Below, in pieces: positions 18,414-26,128 of a stretch of DNA of 64,000 nt (the stretch's first letter is position 1; every line of letters begins with the position of its first letter). The DNA lies in NCBI RefSeq assembly GCF_025370755.1, contig NZ_JAMXFC010000037.1, positions 1 to 64,000 of the forward strand, read 5' to 3'. The notes under the pieces are model-generated. The model was not told where the DNA came from. It saw only the letters and a list, made by a program, of their open reading frames with translations, and searched no databases. Both the position numbers and the translations under genes were made by a program. This stretch comes from Laspinema sp. D2d (GTDB taxonomy: Bacteria > Cyanobacteriota > Cyanobacteriia > Cyanobacteriales > Laspinemataceae).

Positions 18414-19538
18414 CTAACCCTTGTTAACCCCTGATAAACTCAGGTGGAGGGGCGATCGCTGATGAGTAATCCGGTCAGAAAATCCTTCCCTTTGGCGATC
18501 GCACCAGTCTAAGACGCGATTCCACCCCCACCAGCGATCGCGATCTCCAGCTTTTTTCTGAGTCGCTAAATTACTGACATAGCCTACATGACCCCCATAC
18601 CGAGTCAGCAAAAGCTCGATCGCCGGGTTGCGATCGCAAATTTCCTTTAACTCCGGCACGATCGCTGGGTGAAAGATCGGGTCATCTGCCGCATACAAAA
18701 TCAAGGTAGGTTTGGTAAACTCTGGCAAAATTTTCAGGGAATTGGTAGCGGCATAATACTCCTCTACCGAGGCAAACCCGAGACGGGGAATCACCACCTC
18801 ATGATCAAATCCCCAAATGCTATTAACCCGGGCGATCGCCGAAGGGTCGAAGTGGTTGGGATGAAGCTGATGCAATTTCCAGGCAAGTTCTTTCAAGTTT
18901 TTAGTGATCGCCTTTTCCAGATATTGCCCCAAAGGTTGTTTCACTAAATAGGACATGGACCGATTAGAATCCAGATTGGGACAAATCACTGCCCCACCCC
19001 CTATTTCCTTGGGGTGTAAGTCTAAATCTTTTCCCCAATCGGCGATCGACTCCCCTGCTTTTATCCCCCACAACGCCAATTGTCCTCCCAAAGAATAACC
19101 CATAAACCAAAACGGTCCTGGACATCCCATTGATTTGGCTGTTGCCGCAATCTGTACAAAATCTTCCCCCTCGTACAATCCATCGGAACTCACAGTGGGA
19201 GATAATTCAGCAGTTTTTCCATGACCCCGCCAGTCAAAAAGGACCACAGAATACCCTCGGGCAAAAGCTTTCCGCCCCAGAATTTTCAAAAACCATTGTT
19301 GGGGAAGTTCTCCCGTAACCCCGTAAGTAGCCACAATAGTTCCTTTAGAGTGTGGGTTGCGGGCAATCCATCCATAAATCGGCACTCCTCCTGCGCCAGT
19401 AAAAAGGGTTTCTTGATAAGGCGCTTCAGGATCAGCGATCGTCTGTTCCCAGTCTCGACTCGCGACTAAGGCTGTATGCAGGGTCATCGCCAGCCCATTT
19501 TTTAAGAAAAATGGTGGATTGTAGTTTGAATCAAACAT
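18414..19538 (-). CDS. Alpha/beta hydrolase, YheT-like
   Basis: The 374-residue protein has an alpha/beta-hydrolase core: the oxyanion-region strand GTIVATYGVTGELP near 66-79, VLFDWRGHGKT near 99-109, the nucleophile elbow GYSLGG with Ser149, an acid-region LILYAADDPIFHP, and the catalytic His in RYGGHVGYV. The spacing resembles YheT-type hydrolases acting on esters or lipids; the substrate is unknown. Start could be ATG 19538 or ATG 19487 (MTLHTALVASRD); neither has a strong ribosome-binding site. A triple GTTACA repeat matching the HLR1 consensus lies 86-113 bp upstream, suggesting control by the light-responsive regulator RpaB. Confidence 0.8.
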   Translation of the reverse strand: MFDSNYNPPFFLKNGLAMTLHTALVASRDWEQTIADPEAPYQETLFTGAGGVPIYGWIARNPHSKGTIVATYGVTGELPQQWFLKILGRKAFARGYSVVLFDWRGHGKTAELSPTVSSDGLYEGEDFVQIAATAKSMGCPGPFWFMGYSLGGQLALWGIKAGESIADWGKDLDLHPKEIGGGAVICPNLDSNRSMSYLVKQPLGQYLEKAITKNLKELAWKLHQLHPNHFDPSAIARVNSIWGFDHEVVIPRLGFASVEEYYAATNSLKILPEFTKPTLILYAADDPIFHPAIVPELKEICDRNPAIELLLTRYGGHVGYVSNLATQKKAGDRDRWWGWNRVLDWCDRQREGFSDRITHQRSPLHLSLSGVNKG

Positions 19539-19623
19539 AACTCAGTCTCAATAATCGAGAGGATTGTGAAGAAAGCCGCGTACCATACTCTGCGGGACCA
19601 GAAATCAGGATCTGCTCTCTCGA

Positions 19624-19651
19624 TTGTAACGAAATTGTAACAAAATGTAAC
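19624..19651 (-). promoter_or_regulatory. HLR1-type (RpaB) site, triple GTTACA repeat
   Basis: Read on the minus strand: GTTACATT-TT-GTTACAAT, then three bases, then a third GTTACAAT. The first two match the published HLR1 consensus, (G/T)TTACA(T/A)(T/A) twice with two bases between. It lies upstream of the hydrolase gene on the same strand. Confidence 0.65.
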
Positions 19652-19702
19652 GAAAGGGCTAACGTCAGCCTAGTTGAGGAAATCAATACAGCTTGATTCA
19701 TC

Positions 19703-21547
19703 CTAAAGGTTACGTTGAGCGCGATCGCAATAAATCTGCGCCACGCGATCGCCTGGATTCCGATCTAAACACTCCCCAAACAACTGCGCCGACTCTCGAA
19801 ACCTCTGGCGATCGTAAAGGGATAATGCTTCTGTAAATCGGTTTAGGGTTGCCAGCTTTCTGTCTCTCATTTCTGGGGAGTCAGCATCAAACACTTCATA
19901 CACTGTCACCGCTTCGGATTTGCCTTTAACTTGGACATGATCAATGCGCCGAATCGCATAACTATCCCGCTGCTGTAACCGAGAATAAGTCTCTTCCGTA
20001 ATTAAGAGGGCTACTCCATAATTTTTAGTTAATCCTTCCACCCGGGAGGCGACATTCACCGCATTACTAATCACCGTACTATCCATGCGATTTTGTCCGC
20101 CCACGGTTCCTAACATTAACAATCCTGTATTAATCCCAATCCCATTTTTAATCGGTGGAAATCCCGATTTACTACGTTCTTGATTGTACTCACCCAGGCG
20201 ATGGAGCATAGAAATTCCCGCTTTTACGGCATTATCGGCTTCTCCGCTAAAAAGGGCCATAATTGCATCACCGATATATTTATCAATAAAGCCTGAATGT
20301 TCAGTAATGGCGGGTTCCATCCGGGATAGATAAGCATTAATAAACTTAAAATTATCCGAGGGGTCCATCATTTCACTGAGGGTCGTAAACTCTCGAATAT
20401 CGGAGAAGAGCACCGACATTTCTAACTGAACTTGGTCCCCTAATTCCACTTCGACAATACTGGATTTATCTAAAAATTGCAGAAATTGATTGGGAACAAA
20501 CCGTGCATAGGCTTGATTGAGTTGAAAAAGCTCATGGGTAAATCGTTCTCGTTCTGCCTCAGCCCGTTGGCGATCGGTGACATCAATTCCCACCGATACG
20601 GTAGCCGTCCCTTGTTGGTATTTTTGGGCGGCAATGAGATAATGTCGCTTTTCTTCATGGATCTGATAATCAATGATAGCAGAAGCTGATGTTTCAGGAC
20701 TAGAAATGAATTCACTCAAAAAAATAGCTAACTTAGCATTTTCTTTTAAAAATCCAACTTCTTGACCAATAAAAGCTTCTTGCGAGAGGTTAAAGTTTTC
20801 GGCTAAATGACGATTTACCCCCACGAATACCCCACCGGAATCAATCCAGGAAATTGAACCGGGAACCGCATTTAACACCGCCTCTAGTTGCTCTTTTGCT
20901 TCGGCGAGTTCTTGTTCACGGGCTTTTAATTGTAGAACCATTTGGGTAAATATATTAGCGAGTCGTCCTAACTCATCCTCGCGATTAGCTACTTCATGTA
21001 AGGAGTTCGGTTGGAAAGTGTTGTTTTCAACAGCAATAGCAGCTTGAATCACTTTATCAACTTCTTGCAAATAGCTCGACATTTCTCGATTTGCCGAAAT
21101 TAATGCTTCCTCCATTGCTTTGCGTTTAGTGACATCTCGGATGGTCAAAACCGCCGTGCGATCGCCATTTTTAAGTTCCACAAAAGAACCAGAAATTTCC
21201 AGAATGAGTAAATGCCCCTCCTGTTGAAATTCATATTCCCCTGTTGAATAATGTTGGGAGAGGACCTGATAAACAGGATGCTCTGTTTCTAACAGTACAG
21301 TCCCCCCTTGAGTTAGCGGAATTAGGGTGGAGAGAGGACAACCGAGAACCGAAAGATGACTCAGATTCACCAGGCGATCGAAGGTAGTATTGCACCATTG
21401 AATTACTCCATCTTCTCCCGTCCAGACGATCGCCTCATCAATTGATCCCAGGGCCAGTTCCATCTTGCCCAGAGTTGCCCGCAACTCTTTAATCACAATG
21501 GCTAAATCTCTTTGACCGAGTTCTAAGCCGGTTAATTGATTACTCAT
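19703..21547 (-). CDS. PAS-PAS class III adenylyl cyclase
   Basis: The start is taken at ATG 21547 (an upstream TTG would add two residues), giving 614 residues. Order: PAS (about 25-140), HAMP-like helical linker (150-210) with coiled coil, second PAS (220-330), catalytic cyclase domain (375-550), and a C-terminal TPR-like tail. Catalytic residues visible: metal-binding Asp383 (LFSDIREF) and Asp427 (KYIGDAIMALF), adenine-selecting Lys423, and transition-state Asn498 and Arg502 (NAVNVASR). It should make cAMP in response to a signal sensed by the PAS domains; no membrane span is seen. The first 325 residues closely match the PAS protein encoded at 22180-23703. Confidence 0.88.
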   Translation of the reverse strand: MSNQLTGLELGQRDLAIVIKELRATLGKMELALGSIDEAIVWTGEDGVIQWCNTTFDRLVNLSHLSVLGCPLSTLIPLTQGGTVLLETEHPVYQVLSQHYSTGEYEFQQEGHLLILEISGSFVELKNGDRTAVLTIRDVTKRKAMEEALISANREMSSYLQEVDKVIQAAIAVENNTFQPNSLHEVANREDELGRLANIFTQMVLQLKAREQELAEAKEQLEAVLNAVPGSISWIDSGGVFVGVNRHLAENFNLSQEAFIGQEVGFLKENAKLAIFLSEFISSPETSASAIIDYQIHEEKRHYLIAAQKYQQGTATVSVGIDVTDRQRAEAERERFTHELFQLNQAYARFVPNQFLQFLDKSSIVEVELGDQVQLEMSVLFSDIREFTTLSEMMDPSDNFKFINAYLSRMEPAITEHSGFIDKYIGDAIMALFSGEADNAVKAGISMLHRLGEYNQERSKSGFPPIKNGIGINTGLLMLGTVGGQNRMDSTVISNAVNVASRVEGLTKNYGVALLITEETYSRLQQRDSYAIRRIDHVQVKGKSEAVTVYEVFDADSPEMRDRKLATLNRFTEALSLYDRQRFRESAQLFGECLDRNPGDRVAQIYCDRAQRNL

Positions 21548-21549
21548 AG

Positions 21550-21732
21550 TCAATCTGGGGTATTAGAGTTACTAAGATTAAGAGGGCTTAGTTGGGCGAT
21601 AAAATGCCATTTTTTTGCAATTTTTTGAATAGTAATATAATGATTTGATAGAATATAACTTCCATCGGGAGCCAGGATTATCCGATTAATCGGAGGATTT
21701 ATAACCGGGGAAAGTTCTTTCATCGTGAACCT
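21550..21732 (-). pseudogene. Remnant of a second short PAS gene
   Basis: An open frame from ATG 21723 to TGA 21550 (57 residues) matches the C-terminal 58 residues of the PAS protein at 23706-24101: HYITIQKIAKKWHFIAQL here against HYITAEKIEGRWYFAAQL there, and both end in a Pro-Asp-type tail two bases before the next PAS gene's ATG. Similarity runs four codons further upstream (RFT against RFS) and then meets in-frame stops. The N-terminal PAS core is gone, replaced by a parA-like remnant. Confidence 0.8.
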
Positions 21733-21808
21733 TAATTGCTAATTTTACAGTAAAGTTGGACTTTCTAGCACCCCCTCTCCTTGAATAAATCTAAACCATA
21801 TTAGGCAA
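21733..21808 (-). pseudogene. Remnant of the 5' end of a second MinD/ParA gene
   Basis: Read on the minus strand from TTG 21808, the frame aligns with the first codons of the ATPase gene at 25193-25951: after a TAG it gives IYSRRGGARKSNFTV against [15 protein letters not shown]. The Walker A glycine is changed (TGK to ARK) and the TAG falls at codon 6. About codon 26 it runs directly into the PAS remnant, so the rest of parA, all of the glutaminase gene and the front of the PAS gene have been deleted. Confidence 0.75.
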
Positions 21809-21940
21809 CGGGGACGGATAAACTAATTATGAAAAATACTGGCTCAGAACAAATCCCTTGCTGATTAATTTATCATGATATTGCCCACTTCTAACCCCTA
21901 AGTCTTAGGGTAAGACAGTGAATCCGGAAAGTCTAATACT

Positions 21941-22070
21941 TTATAATTATAATCCTTATAACTTTTAGGCATATTTCAGGCAAGTTAGAGAATAACGAAC
22001 TTTTAAATATTTTGCTCTCTTTTTAGACAAGAAAATCTTAATTTTACTGGAACGAGGGTCTGTCTCTCTC
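21941..22070 (+). pseudogene. Remnant of a second lysR promoter and 5' end
   Basis: A 32-bp block at 21941-21972 matches 26084-26115 upstream of the intact lysR gene at 30 of 32 positions. Similarity continues into the coding start: GAA TAA CGA ... AAA TAT TTT here against GAA TTA CGG ... AAA TAT TTT in lysR, giving RTFKYFALF against RHLKYFVAV. The start ATG reads AGA and codon 3 is a stop. Similarity fades after about 30 codons. Confidence 0.75.
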
Positions 22071-22179
22071 AAAATAGGTGTAAAGCCATTGCCTCAAAAT
22101 CCGTGAACATCAGAGGGAAATTTCTGCCTAACTTCGCCGTAAACAAAGATTCAACAGTTCAGTTTTTGTAAGATAAGAC

Positions 22180-23703
22180 TTACCCCCAAAATTCATCAAG
22201 GTTGACTTCTGACATCTCTTGCTTCACCTCTTGAAAATAGCTGCTTTCCGTTAGCATAGCCACATCTTTTTCCCGCTTCTGATGGTCGATTTCAATCTTT
22301 AATTCTGCCAATTGTTGTTTCAGTTGCTCCTCCCGACGTTTTTGTTCGGTAATATCCTGAACGATGCCTTCATAGTAGAGCGTTTTTCCACTACTATCTT
22401 TGACAATCCGTGCATCAATCTGAATCCAAATTATCCGGCCATCTTTACAATAAGAACGGTATTGAAAATTCTTAGCTGCCCCTTGCTGCTTTGCCACTTC
22501 TTTGAATTCAAGTCGTTTTTCAGCATCGACATAGAGTTGCTCACCAATATTGGTAATACTTTCAATCATCTCGTTTGGGGAATCATAGCCATAAATTTTG
22601 GCTAAGGCGGGATTTACGGTGATAAATCGTCCTTCCGGTGACGATTGAAAAATCCCTTCTAAAGCATTTTCAAAGATGCTGCGATAGTTCTCTTCAGCAA
22701 TTCGCAGGGATTCTTCTGCTCGTTTGCGATCGGTGATATCAATGCCAACCGATACCGTAGCACTCCCTTGCTGATATTTTTGAGAGGCAATTAAATAATG
22801 TCGCTTTTCTTCATTGATGTTAAAATCAAGGATACAAGAGGCCGCCGCTTCATTACTAGAAATAAATTCACCTAAGAAGCTGGCTAATTTAGCATTTTCT
22901 TGTAAAAATCCCACTTCGCGACCAATAAAAGCTTCTTGAGACAAGTTGAAGTTTTCAGCCAAATGACGATTGACACCCACAAATAAGCCACCGGAATCAA
23001 CCCAGGAAATAGAACCGGGGACGGCATTTAAAACCGCCTCTAGTTGCTCTTTTGCTTCTGCAAGTTCTTGTTCACGGGCTTTTAATTGCAAAACCATTTG
23101 AGTAAAAACCCGGGCGAGTCTTCCTAACTCATCTGGGCGAGAGGCGACTAGATCTAAAGATTCGGGTTGAAAGCTATTATCTTCAACAGAAATTGCAGCC
23201 CGAATTACTTTATCAACTTCTTGCAAATAGATAGACATTTCTCGGTTTGCCGAAATTAATGCTTCCTCCATTGCTTTGCGTTCAGTAACATCTCGAATGG
23301 TTAAAACCGCCGTGCGATCGCCATTTTTAAGTTCCACAAAAGAACCCGCAATTTCTAATATTAAGAGACTCCCCTCCTGGTGAAATTCATATTCCCCCGT
23401 TTCAAACTTTTGAGAGAGGACCTGCTCAACGGGGTATGCTGTTTCTAATAAGGAAATTCCCCCTTGAGTCAGCGGAACTAGCGTGGAGAGAGGGCAACCC
23501 AGAACTGAAAGATGACTGCGATTCACCAGGCAATCAAACGTGGTGTTACACCATTGAATCAGCCCATCCTCTCCCGTCCAGACGATCGCCTCATCAATCG
23601 ACCCCAGTGCCAATTCCATCTTCCCCAGAGTTGCCCGCAACTCCTTAATGACAACGGCTAAATCTCGACTACCTAATTCTAAGTTTTCTAATGGATTACT
23701 CAT
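22180..23703 (-). CDS. Multi-PAS signalling protein without an output domain
   Basis: The start is taken at ATG 23703, two bases after the stop of the short PAS gene, giving 507 residues. Residues 1-325 (PAS, HAMP-like helix, PAS) closely match the adenylyl cyclase encoded at 19703-21547. At residue about 330 (VGIDITDRKRAEESLR) the sequence switches to a third PAS with PAC motif (YRSIFENALEGIF to YYEGIVQDITEQK), then a coiled coil and a short acidic tail ending NLDEFWG. No kinase, GGDEF, EAL or cyclase domain follows, so it probably acts by protein contact. It is the last gene of the lysR-facing operon. Confidence 0.85.
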   Translation of the reverse strand: MSNPLENLELGSRDLAVVIKELRATLGKMELALGSIDEAIVWTGEDGLIQWCNTTFDCLVNRSHLSVLGCPLSTLVPLTQGGISLLETAYPVEQVLSQKFETGEYEFHQEGSLLILEIAGSFVELKNGDRTAVLTIRDVTERKAMEEALISANREMSIYLQEVDKVIRAAISVEDNSFQPESLDLVASRPDELGRLARVFTQMVLQLKAREQELAEAKEQLEAVLNAVPGSISWVDSGGLFVGVNRHLAENFNLSQEAFIGREVGFLQENAKLASFLGEFISSNEAAASCILDFNINEEKRHYLIASQKYQQGSATVSVGIDITDRKRAEESLRIAEENYRSIFENALEGIFQSSPEGRFITVNPALAKIYGYDSPNEMIESITNIGEQLYVDAEKRLEFKEVAKQQGAAKNFQYRSYCKDGRIIWIQIDARIVKDSSGKTLYYEGIVQDITEQKRREEQLKQQLAELKIEIDHQKREKDVAMLTESSYFQEVKQEMSEVNLDEFWG

Positions 23704-23705
23704 AC

Positions 23706-24101
23706 TCAATCTTCGGGATTAGAATAACTCGGATTTAAAGGACGAAGTTGAGCCGCAAAATACCACCGGCCCTCAATTTTTTCCGCTGTAATGTAATGCT
23801 CCGATAAAACCGAATCCCCATGTTTATCAATCACCATCGCATTAATCGGGTGGTTCGCTACATGGGAAATTTCGGTCATGCTAAATCGAGAAAAGCCCAA
23901 GTTATGGGAATCATGAAAATTCAAGGGAATAATATCTGCTAAAGTTTGACCAATCAGTTCAGAACCCCAGTGATAAATTTCACTAAACTGAGGATTGATA
24001 TAGACAACAAACCCTTCATCATCTGCAATCACCACGGGTTGCCGAGCTTCCGATCGCAAATCGGAAAAGTTTCTTACGAATTGTTCATCAGTCATGTCCA
24101 T
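23706..24101 (-). CDS. Short single-PAS protein
   Basis: The 131-residue protein (129 from ATG 24095, which is better spaced from the AAGAAGGAA site) is one PAS domain: VVIADDEGFVVYINPQFSEIY (residues 23-43) is the start of the PAS core, followed by GQTLADIIPLNF and, near the end, HYITAEKIEGRWYFAAQL. There is no output domain. It may pass a signal to the large PAS protein, whose ATG follows after 2 bp. A truncated copy of this gene lies at 21550-21732 before the cyclase gene. Confidence 0.8.
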   Translation of the reverse strand: MDMTDEQFVRNFSDLRSEARQPVVIADDEGFVVYINPQFSEIYHWGSELIGQTLADIIPLNFHDSHNLGFSRFSMTEISHVANHPINAMVIDKHGDSVLSEHYITAEKIEGRWYFAAQLRPLNPSYSNPED

Positions 24102-24155
24102 TTCCTTCTTCTAAACCGAGGAATTTTATTTTTCTACAGGTTTTAGGGACCCTTT

Positions 24156-25187
24156 TTACCAATCATTTATCCCTTCACCACCCGCAATCCATTGTTTTAA
24201 ATCCCGTTCAGGTTTTGCCACATTAAACAGATGCAACCCAAAATCATGGGAGAGGTCTTCGCAGACTTTGATCCCTCGCAGGCTATTTCCTTTTGCATCT
24301 AAAGGGGGTGAAAAAGTGCCAATTCCCAATAAATTGGGAACCACTGCGGTAATTCCTCCTCCTACGCCACTCTTAGCAGGCATTCCCACTCGGTAACACC
24401 ATTCCCCCGAGGCATCATACATTCCACAGGTGAGCATAACGCTGATAACATCCTGCACATAATGTTCATCGATCGCCCGTTCCTGAGTGATTGGATTCAC
24501 CCCTCCATTTGCCAAAGTTGCTGCTAACATAGCTAAATCTTTGGCAGTAACCAAAATCGAACATTGTTGAAAATAAAGGTCCAGGGTTTCGTCAATTTTT
24601 TCATTGACCATGCCAAAATTTAGCATTAAGTATGCCATTGCTCGGTTACGGTAGCCCGTGGCTCTTTCTGACAAAAAGACTGGGACATTAATATCATGCT
24701 CCCGTCCCGTATAACGTTTAAACATTTCTAGCAATCGCTTCAGGCGTTCTGTGCCATTTTTGCCTTTAATCAGGTCAGCAGTTGCGATCGCCCCGGCATT
24801 CACCATCGGGTTATAGGGACGATTAGTTGCTTCATCCAGGACAATAGAATTAAAGGCTTCCCCCGTCGGTTCTACACTGACTTTGCTATTGACATACTCG
24901 CGCCCATGATCCTCTAGGGCCAAGCCAAATACAAAAGCTTTAGAAATAGATTGAATCGTAAATAATTTGTCACAATCCCCGACTTCAAATACCTCTCCCT
25001 CTGCTGTGATGACACAAATGCCAAACCACTCAGGTTCAGCCAGGGCCAATTCAGGAATGTAGTCAGCGATCGCCCCCTCATTCAGCAATTTATATTTTTC
25101 GTAAAGGTCCGTCAAATAATTGCGAAAAGGTGAAGTAACAGAAGTGATAGAATTAGCAAAAGATTGTAAATCTCCGATATTCGACAT
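24156..25187 (-). CDS. glsA: Glutaminase (serine-dependent GlsA family)
   Basis: The start is ATG 25187 ([13 protein letters not shown]), 5 bp after the parA stop and with AAGG upstream; the open frame extends further upstream inside parA but those residues are not family-like. The 343-residue enzyme converts glutamine to glutamate and ammonia. The catalytic pair of this beta-lactamase-like family is visible as Ser80 and Lys83 (TIQSISKAF), along with [41 protein letters not shown] and [12 protein letters not shown], all typical of GlsA. It is cytoplasmic. Its place between a ParA-like ATPase and PAS proteins is unusual and suggests a signalling or nitrogen-sensing link. Confidence 0.93.
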   Translation of the reverse strand: MSNIGDLQSFANSITSVTSPFRNYLTDLYEKYKLLNEGAIADYIPELALAEPEWFGICVITAEGEVFEVGDCDKLFTIQSISKAFVFGLALEDHGREYVNSKVSVEPTGEAFNSIVLDEATNRPYNPMVNAGAIATADLIKGKNGTERLKRLLEMFKRYTGREHDINVPVFLSERATGYRNRAMAYLMLNFGMVNEKIDETLDLYFQQCSILVTAKDLAMLAATLANGGVNPITQERAIDEHYVQDVISVMLTCGMYDASGEWCYRVGMPAKSGVGGGITAVVPNLLGIGTFSPPLDAKGNSLRGIKVCEDLSHDFGLHLFNVAKPERDLKQWIAGGEGINDW

Positions 25188-25192
25188 AATCC

Positions 25193-25951
25193 TTACCCTT
25201 CCATAATTTGCTGGGCCACCTTGCGGAACTCCTGGCTGAGTGGGTGTTCGGGATATTTCACGCAAAACACTCCTTCACTCGCCAGTTGAATCAAATCTTC
25301 TGAAAGGGGAAAAACCCCGGCAACGGTTTCACCGTAAGTTTCTTCAACTTTCTGTTTCAATACATCGAGGTTAAGCTTACTATGAGCTTTATTAATTGCC
25401 AACAGCATTTTACGGACTTTTAATTGCCGTGCGACATCCACCGTTACCGCCGTTCCTTGATAGTCTTGCTTGTCCGGACGCAGAATTAACAGCAAAATAT
25501 GAGAGATGGCAATGGATAAAAATGTTTCTTTAGATAACCCAGGGTGAGTATCAATAAATAAGTAGTCTAATTTCAGGGTTTTGACTAAGCTGCGAAATCC
25601 ATCATTCATCAGCTTGACATCATAGCCATCCCTGAGAATGCGGGCAATATGATCCGGTTTCACACTAGAGGGAACTAGATAGAGTTTGCCCGGTTCAGTG
25701 ACCCCAATCATGGTCCCCACATCATAAGCTGAATCTTCAATGGGACTATCACCCCACAGGTAATTATTCAGCGTTTTATCCATCTGTTCTGGTTCTAAAC
25801 AAAACAGATTATGAATCCCTGGTGACGGAACATCGGTATCTACAACTCCAACCCGATACCCTTGTAACGCAACGGTAGTTGCTAAGTTGGCAGTAAAGTT
25901 AGACTTACCTGTCCCACCTCGATAAGAGTGAATAGAAACAACCTTAGGCAT
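25193..25951 (-). CDS. MinD/ParA-family ATPase
   Basis: The 252-residue protein has the deviant Walker A region [10 protein letters not shown] at residues 9-18, the Walker A' aspartates [10 protein letters not shown] (37-46) and a Walker B-like strand [11 protein letters not shown]. MinD/ParA ATPases form ATP-bound dimers that position cargo or regulate partners. The usual first signature lysine of KGGxGK is Arg11 here. No ParB-like partner lies nearby and there is no C-terminal amphipathic MinD tail. The gene is first in the operon with glsA and the two PAS genes and diverges from lysR. A broken copy of its first codons lies at 21733-21808. What it positions is unknown. Confidence 0.85.
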   Translation of the reverse strand: MPKVVSIHSYRGGTGKSNFTANLATTVALQGYRVGVVDTDVPSPGIHNLFCLEPEQMDKTLNNYLWGDSPIEDSAYDVGTMIGVTEPGKLYLVPSSVKPDHIARILRDGYDVKLMNDGFRSLVKTLKLDYLFIDTHPGLSKETFLSIAISHILLLILRPDKQDYQGTAVTVDVARQLKVRKMLLAINKAHSKLNLDVLKQKVEETYGETVAGVFPLSEDLIQLASEGVFCVKYPEHPLSQEFRKVAQQIMEG

Positions 25952-26083
25952 CTTTTGTAAATACTAAAATTATCAGACTTGTTAGGTGAGTAGGAATACT
26001 TTTTGAGGCAGCCTTTCTAGCTTTTGCCCGACTCTGAACGATTGACTCTATCCTAGGGTAGTCCAGAAGTAAAGTCGAATGCC

Positions 26084-26115
26084 TTATAATCATAATGCTT
26101 ATAACTTTTAGGCAT
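26084..26115 (+). promoter_or_regulatory. AT-rich operator/promoter block between lysR and parA
   Basis: Two TTATAA palindromes (26084-26089 and 26099-26104) flank an ATAAT repeat, and the block ends AACTTTTAGGCAT about 14 bp before the lysR ATG. It matches the block at 21941-21972 almost exactly while flanking DNA has drifted. A LysR autoregulatory site or shared promoter is likely. Confidence 0.5.
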
Positions 26116-26128
26116 GGCATAGGCAATT

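Noticed and set aside
21550-21723. 57-codon frame considered as an intact small gene
   Set aside because: It corresponds only to the tail of a longer PAS gene, and homology continues upstream into in-frame stops, so it is better called a remnant, though expression cannot be excluded.
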